A DNA stretch of 64,000 bases from Megalonaias nervosa. Taxonomy: Eukaryota > Mollusca > Bivalvia > Unionida > Unionidae. The position numbers and the translations under genes were made by a program. The notes under the pieces were generated by a model. It worked only from the letters and a program-made list of their open reading frames with translations, was not told where the DNA came from and did no database searches. Positions 55,201 through 58,910 of the stretch are shown here, in pieces (the stretch's first letter is position 1; every line of letters begins with the position of its first letter). The DNA lies in the NCBI GenBank assembly GCA_016617855.1, contig JAECUM010092837.1, positions 248,001 through 312,000 of the forward strand, in the 5' to 3' direction.

Positions 55201-56115
55201 GTCACAAAATAAACTGTATAATCTATATTAATTAATCTATTGATTAATGACAAGTATGATGAGAATCTATTATGGTGTTTTGGAAATATATGGAAATGAA
55301 AAGCTTTAACCAACACTTTAACGGTAATAGTATTTTAATGGACAGTGTTGCACAGGACAGCAGGTTTCCCCCAAATTTCAGTTCTAATGTCCCTTAAATC
55401 ATTTTCACCATTGCTTGTAAAGCAAACAATTATTTGTCAATTTGACATCATGTCAACCAGATTTAAGGAATAGGGGGAAACAATGTCCTTAGCTCACTGG
55501 ATCCTAGATGCAACAGTGACTTATTTTTCCTTTTCTATATTCATGATAATGATCTAATTTACAGTAACTAAACTACCTTGCTGAACTTCCCTTCATTCCT
55601 TGCCTATCCTGCTTTCTCCTTTTCAGGAACGGTGAAAGTGAAAGTTTGAAAGGTGAGTGGCTTCTGACCGATGCAGATCCACAATGACTTTTTGTTGTGT
55701 TTTCCTGACACAGTTTTTTGTTGGACTTGTGGATAGGGGTAGCAATCTCTCCACTATGATTATTCATGATATTCAATTGTTCACTGATGAAATCAAATGT
55801 ACTCTTCTCCTCCTGAGACATATTTGCATTGCTCCCCTCAGTATACAAGGAACAGTTATCATTTGAGACTCTAACTATTTGTCCAGGTCGAGTCACATGT
55901 ACAGTTTCTCCCATTACAGTTCCAGCTTGCTGGTTGGGGGGAGTAGTGTCCTGCTCGATCTTATGTAGAAATGTGTTCTCTTCCAACCCACTACCTGTCT
56001 CCACCTTATCTTCAGCTGGAACTGGCATTAAACTGACCATATCGACTTTGGAAAGTTTTGGTTGGCCCTGTAAACCATCCATTTCTTCATCCTCTTCCTC
56101 TTTTGATGATGACAT
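7476..56115 (-). CDS. GON4L: GON4L-like protein, N-terminal half (12 exons, gene continues beyond position 1)
   Basis: Gene-level entry. Twelve minus-strand exons give about 660 residues that follow the GON-4-like order: an acidic, low-complexity N-terminus; a lysine-rich segment then VLTNEHV and EPKMTRSK; SPLKK with a very acidic FSEEEDEEDEEY run; SPMGPP; RTRSKFPL and APDITADMY; DPEYNYLED...DFRSDRAVRV; TKKELNELM; and ERKQLDEQMRK followed by HVQLLTQ. I know this series of blocks from vertebrate GON4L. Family knowledge: GON4L (zebrafish Udu, C. elegans GON-4) is a nuclear cofactor that associates with YY1 and SIN3A/HDAC and is needed for cell-cycle and developmental programmes. Its PAH-like repeats and SANT domain are C-terminal and fall outside the window. 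The reading frame is intact from exon 1 to exon 10. Introns range from 71 bases to 11.7 kb. Confidence 0.9.
7566..8246 (-). other. GON4L intron 11
   Basis: Bounded by GTATGT...CCAG. The segment near 7600-7680 weakly resembles the dispersed repeat at 33640-33880 and 39690-39920 (phrases CTTACATAA, GACCATTT, AAGCAGGCTT, AAGAATAC). Nothing else recognisable. Confidence 0.5.
8247..8349 (-). CDS. GON4L: GON4L exon 11 (DERKQLDEQMRK block)
   Basis: 1 + 102 bases, acceptor TTTCCTGTAG and donor AAG|GTATGT. The frame that joins correctly to exon 12 reads a Ser/Thr/Gln-rich start, then PQLTEDERKQLDEQMRK. It corresponds to LDPAQRKRLQQQMQQ immediately before HVQLLTQ in vertebrates. The other frames contain stops. 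The 5' edge is the phase-problem site noted for exon 10; a weaker internal acceptor (AAATTCAG, giving a start at V of VDLQIPQ) would restore phase but lacks a good pyrimidine tract. Confidence 0.85.
8741..9010 (+). repeat. tRNA-derived SINE, family A
   Basis: The head resembles a tRNA: a box A-like GGTGGCCTAAGTGATTAGAG and a box B GGGTTCAAACCCC about 50 bases on. The body is shared with copies at 13490-13760 (+), about 26780-27055 (-) and 35776-36099 (-), including ATTAAGAGGTTAGTGT, CAGATAATGTGACTGGGTGG and TGCTAGACATCACTAT. Transcription would be by RNA polymerase III from the internal promoter. From memory, closely similar repeats are common in marine gastropods; this is an impression, not a search result. 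Confidence 0.85.
9043..9102. repeat. (TA)n microsatellite
   Basis: An uninterrupted TA dinucleotide tract of about 60 bases directly downstream of the family A SINE body. The tandem Tyr-Ile frame it creates is not a gene. Confidence 0.98.
9404..9661 (+). repeat. tRNA-derived SINE, family B, with 13-bp target duplication
   Basis: Box A TGGCCGAGTGG at 9415-9425 and box B GAGTTCGATTCC at 9476-9487 place the head in the tRNA-derived class (Leu/Ser-like). The tail is an (AAC)n run (about 9640-9661). The insertion is flanked by a perfect 13-base target duplication AATAATATGCCCA at 9391-9403 and 9662-9674, which indicates LINE-mediated insertion. A second copy lies on the minus strand at about 27067-27328. 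Any open reading frame here is a by-product of the SINE. Confidence 0.92.
9725..9798 (-). CDS. GON4L: GON4L exon 10 (IPFEKP block)
   Basis: 1 + 72 + 1 bases, acceptor TTTTCCCCTAG and donor ACAG|GTAA. It is separated from exon 9 by an intron of only 71 bases (9799-9869), very short next to the others. Residues TTIPFEKPRVAL may correspond to the NTPQALRFEEPLA region of vertebrate GON4L, which precedes a coiled-coil-like segment. The exon ends in phase 1, which does not fit the start of exon 11 (needs phase 2), so either an exon is missing from this model or one of the edges is wrong. Confidence 0.7.
9870..10002 (-). CDS. GON4L: GON4L exon 9 (TKKELNELM block)
   Basis: Phase 1 in, phase 2 out (2 + 129 + 2 bases); acceptor CTTGCTTCAG, donor ACAGA|GTGAGT. 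Joined to exon 8 it reads RVTKKELNELMVEMMEVY, matching RITKKEVNELMEELFETF in vertebrates, then an acidic DDADGDADM stretch and a basic end. The match spans the splice junction, which confirms both exon edges. Confidence 0.94.
10198..11153 (+). pseudogene. THAP-domain N-terminal part of an ISL2EU-like transposase, broken
   Basis: The first open frame (10198-10620) encodes a THAP-type C2CH zinc finger at about residues 38-112: CCVCSN, then FPKDKTLKNVWLKCI, then CSAHC, closing with the LPSIF tail that ends THAP domains (usual AVPSIF). A donor TTCA|GTAAGT at 10576 and an acceptor CTTCTTTCAG ending at 10928 predict an intron of about 353 bases. After it the frame continues with INEQQQ, then an in-frame TAA at 10947-10949, then a further acidic stretch to a TGA at 11151. 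THAP domains bind DNA; in P, ISL2EU and related elements they recognise transposon ends. The internal stop and the following frameshifts indicate a dead copy. A domesticated host gene is unlikely. Confidence 0.75.
11154..11499 (+). pseudogene. DDE_4-type (Harbinger/ISL2EU) transposase C-terminal remnant
   Basis: One frame encodes IIADEGFLISNHITPKGMHL with IIPSL after it; this matches the conserved (M/L)ADRGF...P.G..L.IP block of DDE_Tnp_4 transposases, where the D is a catalytic residue. A one-base shift near 11335 leads to another frame with TRTANLWTDVEMAMERMKNF, corresponding to the usual VExAIGRIKxF block with its conserved glutamate region, ending at TGA 11497-11499. The stretch between the THAP part and this block is too short for a full transposase core, so there has been an internal deletion. 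THAP plus DDE_4 is the domain order of ISL2EU elements. Confidence 0.72.
11800..12055 (-). repeat. tRNA-derived SINE-like repeat, family C
   Basis: On the minus strand the sequence begins near 12052 with GGTGGTGGCCTAGTGGTATAG (box A-like, about 12050-12030) and about 45 bases later AGAGTTCAGATCCTG (box B-like, about 12004-11990). The body differs from families A and B. It contains two related blocks (CAACTTGGGTTTTA and CAAGTTGGGTTTTA) at about 11805 and 11891. No target duplication was defined. Confidence 0.6.
13490..13770 (+). repeat. tRNA-derived SINE, family A (5' tRNA part shortened)
   Basis: Head CAGGTGACCAAGTGGTTACAG then TGGTTTGAACCCCAGCC; the distance between box A and box B is shorter than in the other copies because part of the tRNA-like head is deleted. 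The body has the shared phrases CATTAAGAGGTTAGTGTTAGGACTG and ATAATGTCACTGGGTGGGACATCATG, and the tail GACTAAAAAGTTGTTAAAGCTACATTA. Confidence 0.85.
14289..14417 (-). CDS. GON4L: GON4L exon 8 (DPEYNYLED / DFRSDRAVR block)
   Basis: Two bases complete a glutamate codon from exon 7, then 42 codons and one base follow (phase 1 to 1); acceptor TTTTACTGTAG, donor CTA|GTAAGT. It encodes DDEEGDPEYNYLEDAEEE and EEDFRSDRAVRVT. DPEYNxLED and DFRxDRAVR(I/V) are hallmark GON4L motifs and are almost unchanged here. Confidence 0.95.
15080..15700. repeat. Interspersed repeat with two diverged internal units
   Basis: Two units (about 15120-15300 and 15510-15690) share GTGG(A/T)(T/A)GTC.AA, CACCATTTTTA, GACCTTGGGAT(A/G)A, GTTTAGGAGTAG and AAACTTGTG.TA.(C)(A)GATGGA. 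The same family lies at 3440-3800. Non-coding. Confidence 0.6.
16400..16990 (-). repeat. hAT-like repeat remnant, third copy
   Basis: Two blocks match the repeat at 51260-51760 in the same order: ATACATCTTACATGCCATAATTACAG...TTTTTGCTACTTACCTGGATCTGCAG, and further on CTCTAACATTTTTCAGCTATATAACATCC...AGACTGGTCTGCTA. It is more diverged than the pair 1-450 and 51604-52020. Confidence 0.55.
18212..19120. mobile_element. Solo LTR (Ty3/Gypsy-like ends) with 4-bp target duplication
   Basis: The left end is TGTTACGT and the right end ACGTAACA, so the element starts TG and ends CA with an 8-base inverted end. It is flanked on both sides by the tetranucleotide ATAC (18208-18211 and 19121-19124). About 909 bases long, with no gag-pol on either side, so it fits a solitary LTR left by recombination between two LTRs. 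TGTTACG...CGTAACA ends are usual for Ty3/Gypsy LTRs. An AATAAA at about 19040 could be its polyadenylation signal. Orientation is not certain but AATAAA on the plus strand favours plus. Confidence 0.75.
19804..19987 (-). CDS. GON4L: GON4L exon 7 (RTRSK and APDIT block)
   Basis: 61 codons plus one base (phase 0 to 1), acceptor GCTGTGTTAG and donor GAAG|GTTAGT. It encodes an acidic start, then SRTRSKFPLTEKSLTELEA, then APDITADMY and KEWQEFL. Vertebrate GON4L reads FRTRSKMPL...LEAELQAPDITPDMYD...DWKMWL in the same order, so this exon is a secure anchor. Confidence 0.94.
20240..20930. repeat. Diverged tandem-like repeat units
   Basis: Units of roughly 170-190 bases with recurring phrases: GTTGCTATGGAAGC / GGTTGCTATGAAAGCC, GAACATGAAACATTCC(A/T)ACC(A/C)AA, TT(T/A)GATTAATTTTGCTCAGCCATTCTGGA(G/T)AAGTT and TCAACCATTCTGGATAAGTT. 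They resemble diverged tandem arrays that are common in marine invertebrate introns. Non-coding. Confidence 0.55.
22140..22247. repeat. Imperfect (CATA)n microsatellite
   Basis: Runs of CATACATA interrupted by CATGCATG and CACACA variants. It separates the DIRS-like remnant from upstream intron sequence. Confidence 0.95.
22300..24700 (-). mobile_element. DIRS-like retroelement remnant, copy 2 (gag-like and 5' half of RT)
   Basis: The minus-strand frame 22613-22320 encodes METITSVRNAI, then INLQDAYLYIPIFLPHRKCL and HPFGLTTASRALTRVM. This is the RT finger/palm region of DIRS/Ngaro-type elements (D-DAY-H-PI, RKFLRF, PFGLxxAPRxFT), with a leucine-rich stretch after it that has lost homology. The preceding minus-strand frames (23704-22852 and 24511-24296) are open in pieces and fit the upstream gag-like ORF, for example LVPPREGKIPESKSYLMIGD. 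Several frameshifts and stops break it. The YLDD catalytic motif, RNase H and tyrosine recombinase are absent, so the 3' half is missing. Confidence 0.7.
26481..26509. repeat. (CA)n microsatellite
   Basis: A run of about 14 CA dinucleotides inside intron 6. Confidence 0.97.
26780..27055 (-). repeat. tRNA-derived SINE, family A, interrupted at its 5' end by a family B SINE
   Basis: Reverse complement of the family A body: AATGTAGCTTTAACAACTTTTCAGTCATAT at the tail end, CTAGCACTGGGGCATCATGC, CCTAACACTAACCTCTTAATGC in the middle, and the tRNA-like head GGGTTCAAACCAGCAACC...CTCTAACCACTAGGCCACCGG at 27000-27058. Its flank was later the target of the family B insertion. Confidence 0.88.
27067..27328 (-). 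repeat. tRNA-derived SINE, family B, inserted beside a family A SINE (11-bp target duplication)
   Basis: Minus-strand copy of the SINE at 9404-9661: (GTT)n tail at about 27067-27092, body with CGCCATTTTTCAGCACACGATAGGC, head with GAGACTCGAACCCATGC (box B) and CCACTCGGCCACTCGGGGCC (box A region). It is flanked by the perfect 11-base duplication CCGGAGCAGTA at 27056-27066 and 27329-27339. The first duplicate includes the end of the family A SINE, so the order of the two insertions is visible. Confidence 0.9.
28561..28772. repeat. Tandem repeat, about 50-base period, 4 imperfect copies
   Basis: The phrase GTATGGAAAAGAAAGAGTCAAT starts at 28643, 28693 and (as GAAAGACATAAT) 28741, with an earlier diverged copy near 28589. 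Each unit adds TGCACAGC and AATA(G)AAACAT(G/A)TATTT. Copies differ by 10-20 percent, so it is an old array. Confidence 0.8.
29050..29760. repeat. Diverged dispersed/tandem repeat units
   Basis: Repeated phrases include GTAA(A/G)AGTG..CATATTTG(A/G)TGGCA(A/G)(G/A)(T/C)..CATCA, GAGAA(A/G)(A/G)(A/C)(A/G)T(C/T)(A/G)(T/G)TTAAA and TTT(A/G)GTCAAATTCT(A/G)TTCA. The unit also appears near 13840-13900. No coding potential. Confidence 0.5.
29931..30026 (-). CDS. GON4L: GON4L exon 6 (SPMGPP linker)
   Basis: 32 codons, phase 0 to 0, acceptor TTCTTCCAG and donor CAG|GTACAA. It encodes KVTSPMGPPFGLPILKQRYF followed by MKEMEKSQQ. Vertebrate GON4L has VPMGPPPPPKPKQ followed by a FMEKLD block at the same place. 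Short proline-bearing linker with no catalytic role. Confidence 0.85.
30027..31263 (-). other. GON4L intron 5 with a 130-base tandem repeat
   Basis: Contains the tandem array at 30146-30850; the remainder (30850-31263) shows no recognised feature. Confidence 0.6.
30146..30850. repeat. Tandem repeat, about 130-base period
   Basis: Units starting near 30146, 30284 and 30409 share AAGCCATCCACAA.GTTTAG, CAGAAACCATTTTTCTTCTTTCAGTTACAGTGACCTTG and CTTCCTTACC.CAAG(T)GCAAGC. A further, more decayed set runs to 30850. The same family lies at 34260-34640. Because each unit carries CTTCTTTCAG, the array contains repeated acceptor-like strings on the plus strand, opposite to the gene. Confidence 0.75.
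31264..31419 (-). CDS. GON4L: GON4L exon 5 (Ser/Thr/Pro-rich)
   Basis: 52 codons, phase 0 to 0, acceptor TTTTCTTTTCAG and donor AAG|GTTGCA. The peptide opens IDSDEDTESILSSQTSELGS, is rich in Ser, Thr and Pro (SPCPSTPSTPYYS) and closes AGTDDDK. It corresponds to the phosphorylatable, poorly conserved linker in GON4L (SDVEST... region). It is supported by splice sites, phase and position rather than strong similarity. Confidence 0.8.
31445..33259. mobile_element. Pogo-like inverted-repeat element carrying a nested element
   Basis: The left end reads (c/t)AGTGGTCCCTCTCTGTAAGGCC and the right end reads GTTGGGACCACTG followed by TA (33260-33261). AGTGGTCCC/GGGACCACT are inverted. On the left the expected TA is not visible (GA) and the first base is mutated. 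The left subterminal sequence (CAGGAAAGTGGCCTTATAAGAG) resembles the inner right end of 35278-37270 (CTTATAAGGCCACTTTCC), inverted, so both belong to related families. Inside, 32278-33074 is a separate insertion. No transposase. Confidence 0.6.
32278..33074. mobile_element. Nested hAT-type MITE with 16-base inverted ends and CAAATG duplication
   Basis: The left end CAGACCTGCCAACCCT (32278-32293) and the right end AGGGTTGGCAGGTCTG (33059-33074) are a perfect 16-base inverted repeat. CAAATG directly precedes the left end (32272-32277) and directly follows the right end (33075-33080), a target duplication. The 797-base element has no coding capacity. The terminus resembles the ends of the hAT-like remnants at 46765 (CATACATGCCAACCCT) and 51199 (CATACAGGCCAATCCCT), which suggests one of that family supplied the transposase (inference). 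Confidence 0.85.
33640..33880. repeat. Dispersed repeat, also at 39690-39920
   Basis: Shared phrases with 39690-39920: CTTACATAACT.T..CCATTTCACTAAGCAGG(C/T)TTATGTAGTATTG(C/A)AAGAAT, TCTCCCA.(A/G)C.TT and TATCCTGAT(A/G).AA. A more distant copy is near 7600-7700. Non-coding. Confidence 0.65.
34260..34640. repeat. Relic of the tandem repeat seen at 30146-30850
   Basis: Contains CAAAACCATTTTTCTTCTTTCAGTCATAATGACCTTGA and GTTCTTCCTTACCCCAAGCACAAGCTATCC, matching the units in intron 5. Confidence 0.7.
35278..37270. mobile_element. Pogo-like inverted-repeat element with nested SINE
   Basis: The left end, after TA at 35276-35277, reads CAGTAGTCCCCCTCTTGAACGGCC; the right end reads GGCCGTATAAGAGGGGGACTACTG. 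The inverted repeat covers about 24 bases with two or three mismatches. The right flank is CA in place of TA, a single transition. Length 1993 bases, of which the SINE at 35776-36099 is a later insertion. No frame above about 80 residues, so it is non-autonomous or internally decayed. Confidence 0.85.
35776..36099 (-). repeat. tRNA-derived SINE, family A, with 12-bp target duplication
   Basis: The least decayed family A copy. Minus strand: box A in GGTGGCCTAGTGGTTAGAG (about 36090-36072), box B in GGGTTCGATCCCCGG (about 36047-36033), then the shared body and a tail with (ATGTG/CACAT)n repeats at 35776-35792. Flanked by the perfect duplication CTGAACAGTAGT at 35764-35775 and 36100-36111. It sits inside the pogo-like element, giving a relative date of insertion. 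Confidence 0.92.
37448..37579 (-). CDS. GON4L: GON4L exon 4 (SPLKK and acidic run)
   Basis: 44 codons, phase 0 to 0, with acceptor CATTTCAG|GTAC and donor AAG|GTACAT. It encodes HPWTMSPLKKKKK, then PGFLELTFSEEEDEEDEEY, ending PEEDQDK. Vertebrate GON4L has the equivalent TWNISPIKK, a hydrophobic FxxxxL patch and a long Asp/Glu run followed by YQP. The acidic run is a likely protein-interaction segment (inference). Confidence 0.92.
37900..38620. repeat. Diverged short tandem units
   Basis: GATG(A/G)CAA(C/T)AAAG..TTT(G/T)AAT(C/T)CTGAATGCA recurs near 37920, 38075 and 38168. A second set (CATCCTCCCTCCATTGG..CAGATGGA / CACTCTCCGTTACTTTGTGAAGATGGAGTTCAGGTTACAA) follows to 38620. Non-coding. Confidence 0.5.
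39690..39920. repeat. Dispersed repeat, copy of 33640-33880
   Basis: Same phrases and order as the copy in intron 4 (CATTTCACTAAGCAGG, TTATGTAGTATTG, AAGAATACATGC, TATCCTGATGG). Confidence 0.65.
39990..41290. repeat. Tandem repeat, about 145-base period, interrupted
   Basis: Units contain TGATCAGAAATA(T/A)G, AGCCAAT(C/G)AGAT.CA, CATTAATATG(C/T)..GGATCT.(C/G)CTCATTAT.(A/G)AA and AAGATCTTGAT. Copies start near 40130, 40274 and 40420 and return at 40960-41290 after an A/T-rich interruption (about 40560-40950). Intronic satellite-like array. Confidence 0.7.
41633..41791 (-). CDS. GON4L: GON4L exon 3 (VLTNEHV / EPKMTRSK block)
   Basis: Exactly 53 codons, phase 0 to 0, with acceptor TTTCAG and donor AAT|GTAAGC. 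It encodes RVLTNEHVITMVRNTL, then EYEPKMTRSKVREVME. VLTNEHV and EPKMTRSK(V/L)(R/K)EV are the most recognisable N-terminal conserved blocks of vertebrate GON4L, which makes this one of the exons that fixes the identity of the gene. No odd codons or breaks. Confidence 0.93.
42285..42420. repeat. Two-copy tandem duplication of about 80 bases
   Basis: Unit 1 TTGGCTTCCCTATGTCGGCTGATTTC...ATCAGCACACTTAAAAGA and unit 2 TTGGCTTCATTATGTCAGCCGACTTCGTAAG...ATCGGCACACTTAAAAGA. Each also contains short inverted words (GGCTGAT / ATCAGC; GCCGA / TCGGC). Confidence 0.75.
43239..43258. repeat. (TC)n microsatellite
   Basis: Ten TC dinucleotides in intron 2. Confidence 0.95.
46765..47460 (-). pseudogene. hAT transposase remnant (core and C-terminal dimerisation region)
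   Basis: The minus-strand frame 47345-46947 encodes CPCHFIHLAAGKAANKL (the CHxxHL block of hAT transposases), then about 70 residues on FYHSNADCERLFSIVNKNKT with FRSRLSHP after it, the C-terminal dimerisation signature. Just upstream, in another frame, is FSADNASVMTG (about 47430-47400), the DNASVM(x)G block that precedes CHxxHL, so a frameshift near 47345 separates the two. The coding end lies close to a terminus-like CATACATGCCAACCCTGGCGAGG at 46765. Cut-and-paste transposase when intact; dead here. The 5' half is missing or replaced by the adjoining DIRS-like element. Confidence 0.82.
47760..50760 (-). mobile_element. DIRS-like retroelement remnant, copy 3 (gag-like, RT, RNase H)
   Basis: On the minus strand the order is gag-like region (about 50740-49050), RT (48914-48522) and RNase H (about 48500-48000). 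The RT frame has VMVYLDDIQKH (catalytic YxDD), then GFLVNWEKSNL and a degraded LGVEF block, then VSVREFLELLSLFS; this pattern is typical of DIRS/Ngaro RTs. Further on, split over frames, are words of the RNase H to connection region (ALGVSD-like, then EPRT). A possible tyrosine recombinase trace lies at 47960-47860. It is paralogous to 760-3430. Stops and frameshifts make it non-functional. Confidence 0.75.
51199..52020 (-). repeat. hAT-like remnant with terminus-like left end
   Basis: Begins CATACAGGCCAATCCCTGGAGAGG, like the hAT end at 46765 and the MITE ends at 32278/33074. On the minus strand at about 51690-51590 it encodes YGASCGCYMTGNVRAEGSFQ, reminiscent of the hAT C-terminal signature. 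Copies at 1-450 and 16400-16990 share different parts of it. No long open frame. Confidence 0.6.
52223..52269. repeat. (TA)n microsatellite
   Basis: About 23 TA dinucleotides directly right of the hAT-like remnant. Confidence 0.97.
53540..53732 (-). CDS. GON4L: GON4L exon 2
   Basis: Acceptor CCTTGCAG at 53733-53734 and donor TTG|GTGAGT at 53539. One base completes the arginine codon from exon 1, then 64 codons follow and end in phase 0. The peptide is a basic cluster (KVSRKRSKKPR, a plausible nuclear localisation signal), then an acidic Ser/Glu stretch, then LERKAKKNKLTAANVKSILL. This is the same alternation of basic and acidic segments found before the VLTNEHV block in GON4L proteins. Confidence 0.85.
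53990..54732 (+). mobile_element. 5'-truncated non-LTR retrotransposon (LINE), C-terminus and 3' UTR
   Basis: The frame ending at TAA 54424 encodes LTKFRTSNHRLPNATVHWEN, then a C-x2-C...H...C set (CNHCDKNDTRDKYHYLFICP), the cysteine-rich C-terminal motif found in many animal non-LTR retrotransposon polymerases, and further on YYHKPSFGKLQ. The 3' UTR runs to an AATAAAA at about 54701 and ends in a short (TTCTG)n tail near 54715-54732. 5' truncation is usual for LINE copies. The last 113 residues are open, so this copy is younger or has been decaying slowly. Clade not determined. Confidence 0.78.
54902..55330. repeat. Two-copy repeat of about 175 bases
   Basis: The units share TCTTAGCTTCAAA, (G)AAAACC(A/T)(A/T).A..C.(A/T)AC, ATGA.(C)(A/T)TTGA/ATGACCATAA, GTG(C/A)(A/G)(T/C)GTCAC(C/A)AAA(A)AAACTG. 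Non-coding. Confidence 0.5.
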
Positions 56116-56139
56116 CTTTAGTGTAATTCATCTGAAAAT
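55577..56139 (-). CDS. GON4L: GON4L exon 1 of the coding region (start codon exon)
   Basis: The coding start is ATG at 56115-56113 and encodes MSSSKEEEDEEMDG, an acidic N-terminus. The exon codes for 179 residues plus two bases and ends at donor CAAG|GTAGTT (exon edge 55577). A polypyrimidine acceptor (TTTTTTCCTGTGCAG) lies at 56140-56141, so 56116-56139 is 5' UTR and an untranslated exon must lie upstream. A short upstream ATG frame (56131-56087) overlaps the start in another frame. The exon carries little conserved sequence except Ser/Thr-rich and basic stretches near its end (FLKRRKQ). Assignment comes from phase-correct joining to exon 2, not from homology of this exon alone. Confidence 0.75.
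56087..56131 (-). promoter_or_regulatory. Upstream open reading frame overlapping the GON4L start
   Basis: Minus-strand ATG at 56131-56129, 14 codons, stop TGA at 56089-56087. It lies 16 bases upstream of the main ATG in another frame and overlaps it. If the acceptor at 56140 is used, the uORF is inside the mature mRNA and could reduce initiation at the main start. No evidence beyond the sequence. Confidence 0.4.
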
Positions 56140-58049
56140 CTGCACAGGAAAAAAGCCTATAAATAACCAGACTGTAATCATTGATTATATACATACTGTA
56201 GGTACACCTCTATGAATCTGTACAGCATCCAATAGCCATTGTATTACAAAATCATGCAGAAAATAAGCTGATTAAAGTGAAAATTAGGAAAATCCCTGGT
56301 ATATTTATTAAAAAAAATCTTTCTGTCATTTGACAATATTCTTATTTCAGATGCCTAATATTTCTCCCAATTTTTAAAACACCTGTTGGACACAGACTAC
56401 AGCATGATTCAAGAATGGCTACCTGTTCACTAATCATGGTCTACAACATATTCACAGCAAGTTATATTGAACAATTGCAATTTAATTATATAAAAAGTGT
56501 AAATATAACAAACACAACACCCGTTTGTTAAATAATACTACTAACAAGGTCTTTTCTATGAAAAATACAATTATTTCATGCAAGCATGATTCATTCTATA
56601 AACAGAGGAAAAATATTTTAATAAATAATATTCCTTCAGGCAAACCTGTAATTTAAAGCACGAAACTTCAATTACACCAATTAATGTTTTTAAACCTCAG
56701 TCACATATGTAACAGTGGTGAGGGCATTAAAAGAACATTTTTACATTATTTTAAGCCAAACAATCAGGGCTATGCAATTATTCTTATTCACACACTTGTC
56801 CATATCAAGTGATTTCAGAAAATTGACTTGTCCTGACCAATTTTTCATTTCATTTCATCCCAATATCGTCCAGCGCAAGCAAATGGTAAATTTTACAACA
56901 AATTTCTCAGACTCTGAGATCCCTTCAGGGGCAGCATCTGTGCCTTCTTTTTGAAACTTAGGTAAATTATGATTGCAAACTAAACCATTGTAACAAATGA
57001 TAAGCACAGCATAGTCAAGTTTTGTTATTTGTGATTTTAATATAAATTCATCACTTATTACCCCAACAGTTCAATCCAAGTTACTAGTATTACCTGAGAC
57101 ATAACTAAGCAGCAGGTGAAATGGACTGGTCAGAGTGAATGTTTTATACTCAGTGTTACAGTTTCTAAAGAAAGAAAATAAACTATTCTAACTATGTATA
57201 TTTCTAATGTCTTTCATCTTCAACTACACACATACAATCAAATTCCAATATGAAACAATATATATCGGTACCAGACTGATCATTGCAACTGGGTATATGA
57301 CTTCAGGCTTTTTCAACATCCACTGCCTATCAGTCATTACAAACCACATGTTTGCTTATGTTGTTCTTTCATTATAACAAGTAGTATTTAAACAAAAGTA
57401 GTTATGCAATCAGTCTAATAGACTGAGAGGGTTAAAATACCAAGACAGAAGAATTTGTGCTGATATGACTTACAATAGTATACTAGTACATTGTTATACC
57501 CCTATATGAAACAAAGCATGAGCCAGATATGACTTTAAATATAAACTAATAGACCTTTTTAGTGTTCACCATGTCAAATCACAAAATGGTCAGGTTAATC
57601 TGACATTTTAACCAGAACTGCCCAGAACTTCTGGCATTTTTTTAATGAACATGTGTGATCATACCCCAAGCCACCCATCAATACCAATACAGGTTTGGGA
57701 GAGCTGATTTACTGGGCTAGCATCTATGCTGTCTCAACATAAACCTTCATAAATTCTAAGTCCTTTTCCAGCAAAGGGATATTTATATAAATGTCCATTA
57801 GTAGTCTTTTTGTGATGTTATCACCTTTAAAACAGCACATATTCAACTTTGTTTTTTGAAAAAGAAAACCCTTACAATGAATCAGATACAATAGGTTGGG
57901 ATTCACTACTACCATAAGTCATTCTTATGGCCCTAACAACCAACTTCTGTTGTCGCAGAAACCTGGAGAAAGTCAGGTTCGTCAAATAAATTCAAATTCT
58001 GACAGAAGCAAATGGACATGGAATACTGAAATCAGATAAAATGATGATA
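56140..58049. other. GON4L 5' region: intron or upstream flank without recognised features
   Basis: Because exon 1 has a canonical acceptor, at least one untranslated exon lies to the right, but I cannot locate it. No CpG-rich promoter-like stretch is visible. The sequence is AT-rich. Confidence 0.4.
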
Positions 58050-58273
58050 AATCTCTTCAATGAAACACTTTATTCAATATTAGTATAGTTTCATTCATTT
58101 TGATAAGAAAAATAATTGAACTGAATCTGATTTTGGCATTCCTGGTTTCCACTGCATTCCAGCCAACTGAAAACACATCCTTTGCTTCTGTCAAAATCTG
58201 TACTAGAAAAATTATATCAAAGTAAATTCAGATTAAAACAACACGACTTTAATTTGCAGAAAACCATTAAGAC

Positions 58274-58493
58274 GGGCTGCCAAGTGTAGGCGATATTCCT
58301 GAAAGTTGACTTCTTGTTCTGATGTTAGTTGTCTTCAGAACTAGTCCTACAAAGTAAGACATCTACCCTGATATTTATGTCTTTGGGGTTGCCATCTTAC
58401 TGTCTAAATAATGGCACTGTGTAGCATCTTCCAAAGTTGACTAACGTCAGAACTAGAAGTAAAATTTTTAGAAATATCCCACACTTGGCTGCC
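58274..58493. repeat. Foldback element 1 (arms about 57 bases)
   Basis: The left arm (58274-58330: GGGCTGCCAAGTGTAGG, then TATTCCTGAAAG, CTTCTTGTTCTGATGTTAGT) is the reverse complement of the right arm (58436-58493: GACTAACGTCAGAACTAGAAG, then AGAAATATCCCACACTTGGC), about 80 percent identical. Could fold into a long hairpin as DNA or RNA. Confidence 0.8.
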
Positions 58494-58910
58494 CATATCA
58501 AGTCTTTTCTACAAATTCTTATTGCATTAGTAGGATTTATCTCACACTGATATCCTTCCTCTAGCAAATGGGCATGTATTCAAGTTCTGTTAAACTATAC
58601 CTAAGTTAGCTGGAAAGCAATGGAAGCCAGGAATGTCAAAATTGGTTAATAGGACAACAATAGGATCGCAAGCATATTGAATGAAACAAAGTTATCTAAA
58701 CACTTTCTTCAATATTAATATATTTTGATTTGTTTCATTAAAGAAACATACTTCAACTTAATCTGATTTCAGTTTTCCAGCTTCCATCACATTCCAACCA
58801 ACATAAGTACAAGTCAACAGATATTGAAAACACATGCATTTGTTTCTCAATTTATTAGAAAAAAGACACCAGAGTAAGTAAAGTATGACTAAAGCAATAT
58901 GACTTTAATT

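Larger units (their letters stand above)
53733..55576 (-). other. GON4L intron 1
   Basis: Contains a plus-strand LINE 3' end (53990-54732) and two repeat units (54902-55330) with shared phrases TTAGCTTCAAA(T/C), AAAC.AATCA.GA and ATGACCTTGA/GTGACCATGA. No other feature was seen. Confidence 0.6.
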
